From the NCBI GenBank assembly GCA_002396385.1, contig DGTD01000036.1:1-64000 (forward strand): a stretch of 64,000 nucleotides of DNA, given 5' to 3'. Below, in pieces: positions 44,067-52,205 of this stretch (its first letter is position 1; each line of letters opens with the position of its first letter). A program made the translations under genes and the position numbers. Source of the stretch: Bacteroidales bacterium UBA4345. GTDB lineage: Bacteria > Bacteroidota > Bacteroidia > Bacteroidales > Paludibacteraceae. Under the pieces are notes generated by a model. The model did not search any database and was not told where the DNA came from. It worked only from the letters and a program-made list of their open reading frames with translations.

Positions 44067-44876
44067 TTATTCTTTTGTCCGCAGCTCTGAGTGCATAACC
44101 GGACCGTGTCCTTTGCCTTGCTCAATGTCTTTCCCTTGCTCTATTGCCTTGTGCAGGTATTTGTGTGCTTGTGTGACCGCACTACGCAGGTCCTCGCCGT
44201 GTGCCAGAAAGGTGGCGATGGCGGCCGAAAGGGTACAGCCGGTGCCGTGTGTGTTCTTTGTGGCTATCTTTTTGCTGGGAAGCACCAGTGGAGAATCTTC
44301 TCCTTTAGTATACAGCAGGTCGACGCTGTCCTCCCCTTCCAGGTGTCCGCCTTTCATCAACACCGAACGGCAGCCGGTCTGCATTATAGCAGAGGCGGCT
44401 CTGGCCATGTCTTCGGGTGTTTTTATGCTTGTGCCGCTAAGTACTTCTGCCTCTGGTATGTTGGGGGTTACCATTGTCGCAATAGGGAACAGTTGGCTTC
44501 TCACTGCCTCTATGGCGTCTTCCTCTATCAGTCGGCTACCGCTGGTCGATACCATAACGGGGTCGAGCACATAGTTGGGTGGTGTGTGCTTCCTTAAACG
44601 CGATGCTACTACCTCCACCAGTTCTTTGCTGAACAGCATGCCGCTTTTTACGGCATCAATGGTCATGTCTTCCATGACGGCGTCTATCTGGTCGCCCAGC
44701 ACTTCGGGGGCGCAGCCTTGCACACTGCGCACGCCTTGGGTGTTCTGTGCCGTTATTGCGGTAATGGCGCTGCAGGCGTAACCGCCCAGTGCCGATATGG
44801 TTTTTATGTCGGCCTGTATGCCGGCGCCTCCGCAACTGTCTGAACCTGCTATTGTAAGAATGGTTGAATATCTCAT
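44067..44876 (-). CDS. thiD: Hydroxymethylpyrimidine/phosphomethylpyrimidine kinase
   Basis: 269 residues, full length for the family. Substrate site TIAGSDSCGGAGIQADIKTI (~8-27), AQNTQGV (~44-50), DPVMVSTSG (~104-112), TPNIPEAEVL (~134-143), MKGGHLEGE (~173-181), and the ribokinase-type anion hole with catalytic residue in NTHGTGCTLSAAIATF (~206-221). It phosphorylates the pyrimidine part of thiamine in two steps in the cytoplasm. No other thi genes are in the window. Confidence 0.95.
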   Translation of the reverse strand: MRYSTILTIAGSDSCGGAGIQADIKTISALGGYACSAITAITAQNTQGVRSVQGCAPEVLGDQIDAVMEDMTIDAVKSGMLFSKELVEVVASRLRKHTPPNYVLDPVMVSTSGSRLIEEDAIEAVRSQLFPIATMVTPNIPEAEVLSGTSIKTPEDMARAASAIMQTGCRSVLMKGGHLEGEDSVDLLYTKGEDSPLVLPSKKIATKNTHGTGCTLSAAIATFLAHGEDLRSAVTQAHKYLHKAIEQGKDIEQGKGHGPVMHSELRTKE

Positions 44877-44929
44877 GTCTGTTGATGCTTCTTTCCCCTA
44901 AAGATACCAACTTTAATTTATTCTTGTAT

Positions 44930-44937
44930 TAACTTTG
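44930..44937 (+). promoter_or_regulatory. Candidate -7 element (TAACTTTG) for the membrane protein at 44961
   Basis: Perfect TAnnTTTG 23 bases before the ATG; the -33 position is not matched. Confidence 0.45.
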
Positions 44938-44960
44938 GGTGTATTTATTATCCATCTATT

Positions 44961-45905
44961 ATGTTCATCGCAAACTGCCGTATACCCTCGTCCCCTCCGA
45001 AGTTCGCCTTTCTGCTGACGGCTGTCATGGTTTTCGTGGCCTACCTTTTGGACGATGGTGTTTTCCTGCTTCCCGCTTTTGCCCCCCTTGCCTACGGTGC
45101 TTTTGCGGGCACTGGGTGTTGGGCGTGTGGCCGGAATGTGTTCGTTGCGGTGCTGGGCCTGTCGGCTCTGGCAGGCGTTGTGGCGGTAAGGGTTGGTGGA
45201 GGGGAACATCTGTGGGGATGTATGCTGGCGGTCTGTCTGGTGGTGTCTGGCCTTCTGGGACTGTCGCGGTCACGTCTCTTCCCGGCGTATGCTGTTGCCC
45301 TGCTGCCCGTCTATTTGGGCGAGGGGCGCTTTACCTATGTGCTGGTTGTACTTGCTATGGCTTTGCTGTTGGTGTGCCTTTGTCACTTTCCCAGAAACGG
45401 ACGCCCATGGTCGGTGGCAGACTGCCGTGGGCGGGTGTTGCCACTCGTAATGCCGGTGGTTGTCATGTGCCCGCTTTTCTTCTTGTCGGCCTTGTTCGCT
45501 AATGCCTACTTTCTGGTGCCTGCGCTCTGGTATGTGTGTGCCGAGTTCTTTGGTGGCAGAGTGGGCGGACCCGTGCTTCCCCGACTCACACAGCTGCTTT
45601 TTGCGGTTGTGTTGGGAGCGTCGGCCGACAAGGCGGTCATGTCTCTGCTCCAATTCTTCAGTCTGGCCGACACTGGGGTAGTGCCGGCCCTTGTATATGC
45701 CGTTTCCGTGCTTCTTGCGTTGTTGCTCTTTTACCGTTTGGCTGGCCGCCGGCTGTTCCTTCCAGCATTGGCGTTTGTGGCGTTCCCTTTCTTGCGCGAT
45801 GGTGAGTCGGCTTATGTTTTGGCCGCCGATTGCTCCCTCCTCTATATGCTGTTGGCGGCTTGTGTCGCACATCGTTTTTTACGGGGGGCGCCTAAGAATA
45901 GATAG
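44961..45905 (+). CDS. Polytopic membrane protein, unknown
   Basis: 314 residues with about ten hydrophobic segments spread over the whole length (AFLLTAVMVFVAYLLDDGVF, LPLVMPVVVMCPLFFLSALF, ALVYAVSVLLALLLFY). Unusually GC-rich and Val/Leu/Ala-rich. A shorter frame overlaps it at 44939-45502 but this one has the even hydrophobic pattern of a real carrier-like protein. No family recognised. Divergent from thiD; the next promoter follows at 45933. Confidence 0.72.
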   Translation: MFIANCRIPSSPPKFAFLLTAVMVFVAYLLDDGVFLLPAFAPLAYGAFAGTGCWACGRNVFVAVLGLSALAGVVAVRVGGGEHLWGCMLAVCLVVSGLLGLSRSRLFPAYAVALLPVYLGEGRFTYVLVVLAMALLLVCLCHFPRNGRPWSVADCRGRVLPLVMPVVVMCPLFFLSALFANAYFLVPALWYVCAEFFGGRVGGPVLPRLTQLLFAVVLGASADKAVMSLLQFFSLADTGVVPALVYAVSVLLALLLFYRLAGRRLFLPALAFVAFPFLRDGESAYVLAADCSLLYMLLAACVAHRFLRGAPKNR

Positions 45906-45932
45906 ATGCATAAATTTCAAACGACACTAATT

Positions 45933-45964
45933 TTTGGCACTTTCCGCGATTTTTAGTAACTTTG
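45933..45964 (+). promoter_or_regulatory. Promoter of the GT5-like/DUF4270 genes
   Basis: TTTG (45933-45936), 20 bases, TAACTTTG (45957-45964): a complete -33/-7 pair 22 bases before the ATG at 45987. Confidence 0.85.
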
Positions 45965-45986
45965 CGCGTCAAATATTTTTCTTTTG

Positions 45987-46799
45987 ATGGAAGACGTTAA
46001 AATCTTATACATTGCGCAGGAAATTATGCCGTATGTTCCTGAAAGCGAAATCTCGGCAATTTGTCGTAAACTGCCACAGGCTGTCCAAGAGAGACAGAAG
46101 GATGTGCGCCTCTTTATGCCTAAATTCGGCAGCATAAATGAACGTAGAAACCAGTTGCATGAGGTTATCAGGCTGTCGGGGCAGAATATCGTCATCGACG
46201 ATACAGACCACCCGCTCATTATTAAAGTCGCCTCTGTGCCTGCTGCGCGTATGCAGGTTTACTTTATCGACAATGAAGACTTCTTTGTTCGCAAGGGTAT
46301 TGCTGCTGACGCCGATGGCAACGAGTTCGAAGATAATGACGAACGCGCTATCTTCTTTGCACGTGGCGTGCTCGAAACGGTTCGTAAACTGAGGTGGACG
46401 CCTGACATCATACATTGCCACGGCTGGTTTTCTTCCTTTATACCTTTCTACGTGAAAAAGGCTTGCAAAGAGGACCCTTTCTTTAAAGATGCGAAAATTG
46501 TCACATCTTTGTATAATGATTCTTTCAAATCTACGTTTTCTAATAGGTTCGCACAGAAAGTTATGTTCGATGAACTTGCGGATGGTGATACCGATTTCCT
46601 TAACGGTAAGGAAATGGCTTACACCGACCTCGTCAAGTTCGCTCTCGACTTCTCTGATGGTGCTATTGTTAGCGGTAGCGGGGTCGACCAGTCTCTTGTC
46701 GATTACGCTAAGGCTAACGTGAAGAACTTTACAACCATACAGGATAGTGAAAACTATGTTGATGAGTACGACAAGTTCTACAATGATTTGTTGAAATAA
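45987..46799 (+). CDS. Glycogen/starch synthase-like protein, N-terminal GT5 domain only
   Basis: 270 residues from the ATG at 45987. Matches the first Rossmann half of GT5 synthases: KILYIAQEIMPYVPESEISA, LPQAVQERQKDVRLFMPKFG, FFARGVLETVRKLRWTPDII, HCHGWFSSFIPFYVKK. The usual KxGGL loop is replaced by VPESEISAIC, and the whole C-terminal donor-binding half (about 200 residues) is absent. Full synthase activity is therefore unlikely. Stand-alone short versions beside DUF4270 genes are common in Bacteroidales, so this is probably a conserved protein of other function rather than a broken gene. Confidence 0.85.
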   Translation: MEDVKILYIAQEIMPYVPESEISAICRKLPQAVQERQKDVRLFMPKFGSINERRNQLHEVIRLSGQNIVIDDTDHPLIIKVASVPAARMQVYFIDNEDFFVRKGIAADADGNEFEDNDERAIFFARGVLETVRKLRWTPDIIHCHGWFSSFIPFYVKKACKEDPFFKDAKIVTSLYNDSFKSTFSNRFAQKVMFDELADGDTDFLNGKEMAYTDLVKFALDFSDGAIVSGSGVDQSLVDYAKANVKNFTTIQDSENYVDEYDKFYNDLLK

Positions 46800-46816
46800 C
46801 TTACGTTTTCTGGCAC

Positions 46817-48340
46817 ATGAAATTCAAATCCATTCTCCCCTTTGCTTTCCTTGTTCTTGGCGTCAATGCTTGTACTGACGAAGATGAGGGCGTCGGGGCT
46901 TCTGTTCAACCCGTTGGCGACTTGCTTTCTGCTTTCTCTAACCGGATTGACGTTTCCTCTAGTTCTGTTTTTGTGGATTCTGTGCTTTATAAAGCCGACT
47001 TCCTTTACCTCGGCCAATATACCGATACTTATCTGGGTACTACACAGTGCGAGTTCCTCTCGCAATTCGACGCCCGTATCGGGGGAATTTCTGTCCCCGA
47101 TACCAGTTTGTTCTCTTACACCAATAAGTTGGGTATAAGTAAGGACTGGCTCACCAAAATTGACCCCGATTACGGTAATATTAAAGCTGTTACCAATCCG
47201 AATAAAGTGCAGGTCGACTCTGCTTTCTTTTTGATACGGTTCGACGATGAGGTGCTTGGCGACACGAATGCGCTGCAAGCGATAAATGTGTATGCCCTTA
47301 CGGCTAACCTGCCCACTTTCGCCAAACATTATACCAATGTCAACCCCGATGACTATTGCGACAAGGGGCGCTTGTTAGGTTCTTTGGCATACCAGACCGC
47401 TAACCGGAAAATGAAAAAGTATGCCTCTAACGGCGATAATGAGATTCCGCGCATTCTTGAGGTCCCTATCAGTCTAGACTTTGCTAAGGAGGTCGTTAAC
47501 GCCTATACGAAGAAAAGCGCTATTAAGAACCAGCGCCAGTTCAACGATAAGTTCCCAGGCATTTATGTGGCTCACTCGTTCAACGAGGGTGCTATCGTTA
47601 AGATTAACACTTGTTTCCTCCGGATTTATTACCATTTCCAGGGGAAAATACATACTACTTATAAGGGCAAGGATACGATTGTTGACTCTAAATCTTTAGG
47701 ACGTGCCAACCCTTTGGTCAAGAGTCTATCTATTGCTTGCGACAAATCGGTTGAAAGGGTGAACGTTTTCAAACATCCCAACAATTCTTCATTGAAGACT
47801 TTGGCTCAATCTTCCGAATTCACTTATGCTACATCTCCTGCTAGCCTCTACACGCAGGTGGTGGTCGATTTCAATTCCATCCGCGATTCCATCGTGAGAA
47901 AAGTTGGTCCCGACTCTTCTAAGTTGTCGGTCAATAGTGCCCTTTTAAAGTTGAAGGCGGCTAGCATCAATTGGGATACCAAACTCAAGAAAACGCCTAA
48001 CCAGTATATGATGCTGATTAACAGCGACTCTATTGCCGATTTCTTCTATTGGAATAAGACGCCAGATGGACTCTATTCTTTCAATGCTGGTCTCGATACA
48101 AGCGATTTCTCTTTCTCGTTCGATCTCTCGCGTGCTGTTCAAAAACGCTTGAAAGGGGCGAAGAATTCTGAAAAACTGCTCGAAAACCTGGTGGTCATTC
48201 CTGTCTATATCACCTCTTCTGGTGAACGGCGTTACTACCACCAGCAGTTGTGGCCTACCGCTTCTCGTTTTTACAAGAGCTCGGCTGACGAGGTTAAACT
48301 CCGACCTTGTATCGACTTGGTTTACACCCGACGCGAATGA
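46817..48340 (+). CDS. DUF4270 lipoprotein
   Basis: 507 residues. Lipobox VNAC (Cys19) followed by acidic TDEDEG, as in surface-exported Bacteroidetes lipoproteins. DUF4270 features follow: VGDLLSAFSNRIDVSSSSVF, YLGQYTDTYLGTTQCEFLSQ, ISVDFAKEVV-type strands and a closing RYYHQQLWPTASRFY. Function is unknown; beta-rich outer-membrane-associated protein is inferred. Co-transcribed with the GT5-like gene 17 bases upstream and ruvX 3 bases downstream. Confidence 0.88.
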   Translation: MKFKSILPFAFLVLGVNACTDEDEGVGASVQPVGDLLSAFSNRIDVSSSSVFVDSVLYKADFLYLGQYTDTYLGTTQCEFLSQFDARIGGISVPDTSLFSYTNKLGISKDWLTKIDPDYGNIKAVTNPNKVQVDSAFFLIRFDDEVLGDTNALQAINVYALTANLPTFAKHYTNVNPDDYCDKGRLLGSLAYQTANRKMKKYASNGDNEIPRILEVPISLDFAKEVVNAYTKKSAIKNQRQFNDKFPGIYVAHSFNEGAIVKINTCFLRIYYHFQGKIHTTYKGKDTIVDSKSLGRANPLVKSLSIACDKSVERVNVFKHPNNSSLKTLAQSSEFTYATSPASLYTQVVVDFNSIRDSIVRKVGPDSSKLSVNSALLKLKAASINWDTKLKKTPNQYMMLINSDSIADFFYWNKTPDGLYSFNAGLDTSDFSFSFDLSRAVQKRLKGAKNSEKLLENLVVIPVYITSSGERRYYHQQLWPTASRFYKSSADEVKLRPCIDLVYTRRE

Positions 48341-48343
48341 TTT

Positions 48344-48778
48344 ATGGGTAGGATTCTCGCTTTCGATTATGGCAAAAAACGCATTGGCATTGCGGTGACC
48401 GACCCCTTGAAAATGATTGCCAACGGACTTGATACTGTCGCTCCTAACGAGGTCTTTAAATTTGTTGGCGATTATGTGGCGAAAGAGCCTGTTGAACTCT
48501 TTGTGGTCGGACTGCCTAAAACGGTGAAAAACGAACCGTCGGAGTCTATGAAGTATATCGAGCCTTTTGTTAAGGCTCTTAAAAATAAGTTCCCAAGTAT
48601 CCCCGTTGAAATGCACGACGAAAGGTTTACTTCGGTGCTCGCGCATCAGGCCATGATTGTGGGTGGGGTTAAGAAGAAGGAACGGCGCGAAAATAAGGAA
48701 TTGGTCGATAAGGTTAGTGCCACTATCATTCTTCAGTCGTTCCTCGAGGGCTTACGTTTCAAGAACGGATTAATTTAA
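48344..48778 (+). CDS. ruvX: Putative Holliday junction resolvase / pre-16S rRNA nuclease YqgF
   Basis: 144 residues with the RNase H-like YqgF fold: GRILAFDYGKKRIGIAVTDP (first catalytic Asp), VVGLPKTVKNEPSESMKYIE, and VEMHDERFTSVLAHQAMIVG (Asp-Glu-Arg). The final Asp is in KELVDKVSATIILQSFLE. The family processes 16S rRNA 5' ends in E. coli. It sits between DUF4270 and def with 3- and 7-base gaps. Confidence 0.94.
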   Translation: MGRILAFDYGKKRIGIAVTDPLKMIANGLDTVAPNEVFKFVGDYVAKEPVELFVVGLPKTVKNEPSESMKYIEPFVKALKNKFPSIPVEMHDERFTSVLAHQAMIVGGVKKKERRENKELVDKVSATIILQSFLEGLRFKNGLI

Positions 48779-48785
48779 AGTATAT

Positions 48786-49340
48786 ATGATATATCCTATT
48801 TATGTATATGGCATGCCGGTGCTTCGCAAAGTGGCTAAGCCTGTACCTGCCGATTATCCTGAATTGCCGCAGCTGGCCGATGATATGTTTAAGACGATGT
48901 ATCATGCCGATGGTGTTGGCTTGGCTGCTCCGCAGATAGGTCTTTCTATACGTATGTTTGTTATTGACCTTGGTGTTATGGCCGATGACAAACATCCAGA
49001 GTTCAAAGACACTAAAAGGGTCTTTATAAATCCTGAAATTCTTGAGTTTGGTCCTGAAACTAAAACGCAAGACGAAGGCTGCCTTAGCCTGCCTGGCATC
49101 AACGAATCGGTTAAACGCTCTACTATGGTGAGGGTTAAGTACTTCGATGAAAACTGGAACGAACACGAGGAGGTGTTTAACGATTTCTTCGCTAAGGCTG
49201 TTCAGCACGAGTACGAACACCTCGACGGAAAACTGTTTATTGACAACATTTCGCCGGTACGACGTACTATGAACCGGGGCCGTCTGCACAATATGCAGAA
49301 GGGCAAGGTTAACTGCCGATATAATGTTAAGACCGTTTAA
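48786..49340 (+). CDS. def: Peptide deformylase
   Basis: 184 residues. All three family motifs: GVGLAAPQIG (~43-52), EGCLSLPGI (~97-105, metal-binding Cys) and QHEYEHLDG (~143-151, HExxH metal site with catalytic Glu). It removes the formyl group from nascent proteins in the cytoplasm. Follows ruvX in the same operon. Confidence 0.97.
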   Translation: MIYPIYVYGMPVLRKVAKPVPADYPELPQLADDMFKTMYHADGVGLAAPQIGLSIRMFVIDLGVMADDKHPEFKDTKRVFINPEILEFGPETKTQDEGCLSLPGINESVKRSTMVRVKYFDENWNEHEEVFNDFFAKAVQHEYEHLDGKLFIDNISPVRRTMNRGRLHNMQKGKVNCRYNVKTV

Positions 49341-49357
49341 TTTTTCTTTTTTGTTTT

Positions 49358-49555
49358 ATGGCTCATCATTATACTATCAATACCCAGACTACTGCTGGAA
49401 AACGCCTGCAGAACGAAATGAGGAAGCGCATGCGTGAGAATATACAGCGTGACCAACTCTCGCGCGACAGTGCCGCTACTGCTGAAGAAATGATTGCCGA
49501 CAAGGAACAACAACAGTCTGCCGACGATAATGCTGGTGATAAAAAGGATGAGTAG
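49358..49555 (+). CDS. Small hydrophilic protein, unknown
   Basis: 65 residues, very polar and helical (GKRLQNEMRKRMRENIQRDQ, then an acidic Asp/Glu/Gln-rich end). No family recognised. It lies 17 bases after def and directly before a strong terminator, so it is the last gene of the operon from 45987. Codon pattern and in-frame context support it as real, though weakly. Confidence 0.6.
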   Translation: MAHHYTINTQTTAGKRLQNEMRKRMRENIQRDQLSRDSAATAEEMIADKEQQQSADDNAGDKKDE

Positions 49556-49582
49556 TTCTCTGCTTTTCCCTTCTAGTATAAT

Positions 49583-49616
49583 GGCCGCCCTTTTCCCGGG
49601 CGGTCTTTCTTTTTCT
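49583..49616 (+). terminator. Terminator of the GT5-like-DUF4270-ruvX-def operon
   Basis: GC-rich stem GGCCGCCC/GGGCGGTC (49583-49590 with 49598-49605, one G-U pair), 7-nt loop, then TTTCTTTTTC. Confidence 0.9.
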
Positions 49617-49638
49617 CTTAGTTAGAAACAAGTATGTG

Positions 49639-49673
49639 AAAAAAAGAAGCAGCCACCAGTCGGCGCTGCTTCT
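49639..49673 (-). terminator. Terminator of the TerB-like operon
   Basis: Stem AGAAGCAGC/GCTGCTTCT (49645-49653 with 49665-49673), followed on the minus strand by a T run. It faces the plus-strand terminator at 49583. Confidence 0.88.
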
Positions 49674-49697
49674 TCTCTTTTTTTTGTATGCCCAGCA

Positions 49698-50066
49698 TTA
49701 TTCAATGCCAAGGTCTTTCTTCCATTGGTCGAACTCGTTTTGTTCGGAATACGATTCTGAACCGTCGATGCAGATGATGGTGTTGATGAAGTTTTTCATG
49801 CTTTCAAGCGTCTGTTTGCGCTCTTCTGCATTCAAATCTTTCAAACATTCGTTTGTCTCGTCTACGAGTTCCTTTAGTAGGTATTTTTGGTTAGTGACCT
49901 CTTTAATGATGCTTTCTGCATCGGCTTCCATTGCTCCTTGCAGTTTCAGATAGCCTATGAACAGGTTTACAAATGCTTTCTCTTTGTCATCGTATTTTCC
50001 ATCGGCTGCGCCGAAGTGAACACCTGTTTTTGCCACTAGTTTGGCGAATTTTACTTTCTGGTCCAT
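49698..50066 (-). CDS. TerB-like helical protein
   Basis: 122 residues, all helical. The layout VKFAKLVAKTGVHFGAADGK, YDDKEKAFVNLFIGYLKLQG, and the late NTIICIDGSESYSEQNEFDQ (a second DG..S.E. metal-like turn) resembles TerB-family domains. Proteins of this type occur in tellurite/stress loci, but alone they have no proven job. Second in an operon behind the Gly/Asn-rich gene (17-base gap). Confidence 0.65.
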   Translation of the reverse strand: MDQKVKFAKLVAKTGVHFGAADGKYDDKEKAFVNLFIGYLKLQGAMEADAESIIKEVTNQKYLLKELVDETNECLKDLNAEERKQTLESMKNFINTIICIDGSESYSEQNEFDQWKKDLGIE

Positions 50067-50083
50067 TTTCTTATGGTTTGGGG

Positions 50084-50461
50084 TTATTGTTTGTTTCCGA
50101 GTATGCTCTTGAGAATTACGGCTGCGTTCTGGGCTGCCGAGGCAATGTCTGTTTTAGACATATTGCCCAACGGGTTGCTGCCGTTTACGGCTGGCTGGTT
50201 CGCATTTGCTGCGGCATTGCCCATCATTCCGCCCAAACCGCTTGCTACCACCTGTTTCAAGATGACGCTGATAAGGTCGGAACTGTTGTTGCCTGCCATC
50301 TGTTTCAAGATGTTGCCCACATCGAGCCCGTTGCTGCTCGCTGTGTTGTTCGAACTGCCTCCTGCCACTTGTTTGAGTATGCTGCCCAAATCAATGCCGC
50401 CTTGGTTTTGCGTTTTTTTACCGCCTCCGAGTATGGAGCCTAATACACTTGTCAAATCCAT
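50084..50461 (-). CDS. Gly/Asn/Ser-rich protein, unknown
   Basis: 125 residues with three imperfect repeats of the type DLGSILKQVAGGSSNN, DVGNILKQMAGNNSS, LISVILKQVVASGLGG, each an amphipathic helix followed by a flexible Gly/Asn stretch. No signal peptide and no recognised family. First gene of the TerB-like operon; the pairing suggests a shared role, not known. Confidence 0.6.
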   Translation of the reverse strand: MDLTSVLGSILGGGKKTQNQGGIDLGSILKQVAGGSSNNTASSNGLDVGNILKQMAGNNSSDLISVILKQVVASGLGGMMGNAAANANQPAVNGSNPLGNMSKTDIASAAQNAAVILKSILGNKQ

Positions 50462-50552
50462 TTTCAGTATCTTTTTTAGTTCGTGTGTTTTTAATGTAAC
50501 TTAAAGATACAAAATAATATGATTAGTCAAATAGTGTTGCTTCTTTTTTTCT

Positions 50553-51221
50553 CTAGTCAGTCATTATTCTGTTAAGATAGGTGTTCCATGGAATGCTCGT
50601 CTTGAGGTCGGTTAGTAACTGCTCGACGAATTGTTCGTTATTGCCCGCTTCTTTGTCGGTATAGTTTTTACAGACCATAAAATCCTTCATTTTCAGGTAT
50701 TCTATACCTTCGCAGTCGGCGGGGTAGCCAAGGGGAACCCGTTTCAACTTGTTCATGCAGGTAACCTTGCCGAAGGTTTGCAATAGTTCCTTGTTTTCTG
50801 CCACACTTGTCCATTCGTCGTAAAAGTTGGTGATGATGTCACGTACTTTTTTCAGCATCCCTTTTTCTGGACAGTAGACACCGGTGGCAATCATAGAACC
50901 GCCTGGCTGGATGTGCACGTAGTAACCGCTCAGCAGACTCCGGCGGGCACCGTGGGGGGCTATGAATGCGCCGAAATGGCGTTTGTAGGGCGATTTGTCT
51001 TCCGAAAACCGGGTGTCTCTGTAAAACCTGTAGGTGCAGTCTTTTGCTGTCATGGGCTCTAGGGTGGGGTCGGCTGCCCTCAATTCGGCTATCAGGTACG
51101 AGGTTATCTCTTCAAAATCGGCCTTTGCCCTTTCGTAGTCCTGCTTGTGCTGTTGGAAATACGGACGGTTGTTGTTGTCGCGTATCTCTTCCAGGAATGT
51201 GAGTATGCGGTCTGTTCTCAT
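50553..51221 (-). CDS. DUF2461 family protein
   Basis: 222 residues from the ATG at 51219-51221; an upstream extension would run into the transglycosylase gene in another frame. Family marks: FLEEIRDNNNRPYFQQHKQD (~9-28), DCTYRFYRDTRFSEDKSPYK then RHFGAFI (~62-90), GYYVHIQPGGSMIATGVYCP (~100-119). The conserved RDTRFSxDKxPYK motif is complete. Function not established. The start codon shares one base with the transglycosylase stop. Confidence 0.9.
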   Translation of the reverse strand: MRTDRILTFLEEIRDNNNRPYFQQHKQDYERAKADFEEITSYLIAELRAADPTLEPMTAKDCTYRFYRDTRFSEDKSPYKRHFGAFIAPHGARRSLLSGYYVHIQPGGSMIATGVYCPEKGMLKKVRDIITNFYDEWTSVAENKELLQTFGKVTCMNKLKRVPLGYPADCEGIEYLKMKDFMVCKNYTDKEAGNNEQFVEQLLTDLKTSIPWNTYLNRIMTD

Positions 51222-52141
51222 TACCTTTTCTTTTCGTCGTTTAAAATAGGTAGTCTCAGCACAAAGTGCTTGCCTTTGGGGTTGGGCAGCGTGTTTGAGC
51301 GGAGCCATGCGTTTTCCTCTTTCATAAGGTTGTAGTTCAAACCCCGTTCGCGGGCAAATTGGGCCAGGTTCTCTATGGTGGTGTCTATACCTATGGTGTC
51401 GCATGGCACTTCATGGTACAGGTCGCTCTCTTGAAGGTAGAAACCGTATGCCTTCGGATTTTTAAACAGCAGTTTCACGGCCAGTAGACGGAATACGTAG
51501 CGGTTGGTCTCTTCCATCAGGTTCATCTCGTAGAAGTTGTCTGCCAGTTGTACCTTTTTCTGTTTTACCACCCGCCCTATACCTGTGTTATACGATGCTG
51601 CGGCCAAATTCCACGTCCCCAGCAGTTCGTAGGCGTGTCTCAGGTATTTGCAGGCGGCTCGGGTTTCTAACTCGATGTTGTAGCGTTCGTCGACGTGCTC
51701 GTCAACCTGCAGTCCGAATTCTTTTGCTGCGCTTGGCACCATCTGCCACATTCCTGCCGCCTTTGCGGGTGAGTAGCTGCGGGGGTTGAGGCTGCTTTCT
51801 ATGGCGGCAAGGTATTTTAGGTCGTCGGGCATTCCTTCTTCCTTCAACACCCGCTCTAGCAATGGAAAGTAGCGGTTCGCACGCTTCAGTAACTGTAGTG
51901 TGCTGCTGTGGCTGTAGGTGAAGTTCATCAGTTCGCGGTCGAGCCGTTCCCGGTAGTATTCGTTGTTTATGGCCAGCTTCTCGCCGCACCATTCGGCTTC
52001 GGTTGGAATTTCTGGTAATAGAAGTTTGTTCTCTACTTGTTGCACGTTCGGCGCTTTGGGCTCTTCCTTGGCGCAGGCGGTTAGTGGCAATATGGCTGTA
52101 AGTCCTATTATTAGGGCTTTGTTGAGGTCTGCTTGTAGCAT
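51221..52141 (-). CDS. Lytic transglycosylase lipoprotein (SLT domain)
   Basis: 306 residues. Lipobox LTAC (Cys23). SLT/GH23 domain (about 95-225) with the catalytic Glu in YLAAIESSLNPRSYSPAKAA then GMWQMVPSAAKEFGL, and ASYNTGIGRV (the AYNxG motif). It cuts peptidoglycan glycan strands from the outer-membrane side, as MltD does. No LysM repeats follow; the C-terminal 60 residues are a different small domain. Its stop overlaps the DUF2461 start by one base. Confidence 0.92.
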   Translation of the reverse strand: MLQADLNKALIIGLTAILPLTACAKEEPKAPNVQQVENKLLLPEIPTEAEWCGEKLAINNEYYRERLDRELMNFTYSHSSTLQLLKRANRYFPLLERVLKEEGMPDDLKYLAAIESSLNPRSYSPAKAAGMWQMVPSAAKEFGLQVDEHVDERYNIELETRAACKYLRHAYELLGTWNLAAASYNTGIGRVVKQKKVQLADNFYEMNLMEETNRYVFRLLAVKLLFKNPKAYGFYLQESDLYHEVPCDTIGIDTTIENLAQFARERGLNYNLMKEENAWLRSNTLPNPKGKHFVLRLPILNDEKKR

Positions 52142-52205
52142 GTTTTTTTTATTGTGTTTGGTTGGGTCTTCGCTGGCACGCGCGGTCTTCTTTTTCCAAC
52201 CCCGC

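Noticed and set aside
44939..45502. 187-codon frame overlapping the membrane protein at 44961
   Set aside because: Cys/Gly/Arg-rich without hydrophobic pattern; the 314-residue frame is much more protein-like and has the upstream -7 element.
45987..46799. Short GT5-like gene as a truncated pseudogene of glycogen synthase
   Set aside because: It has its own strong promoter, an intact frame, tight operon spacing, and the same short form beside DUF4270 is common in Bacteroidales as far as I recall.
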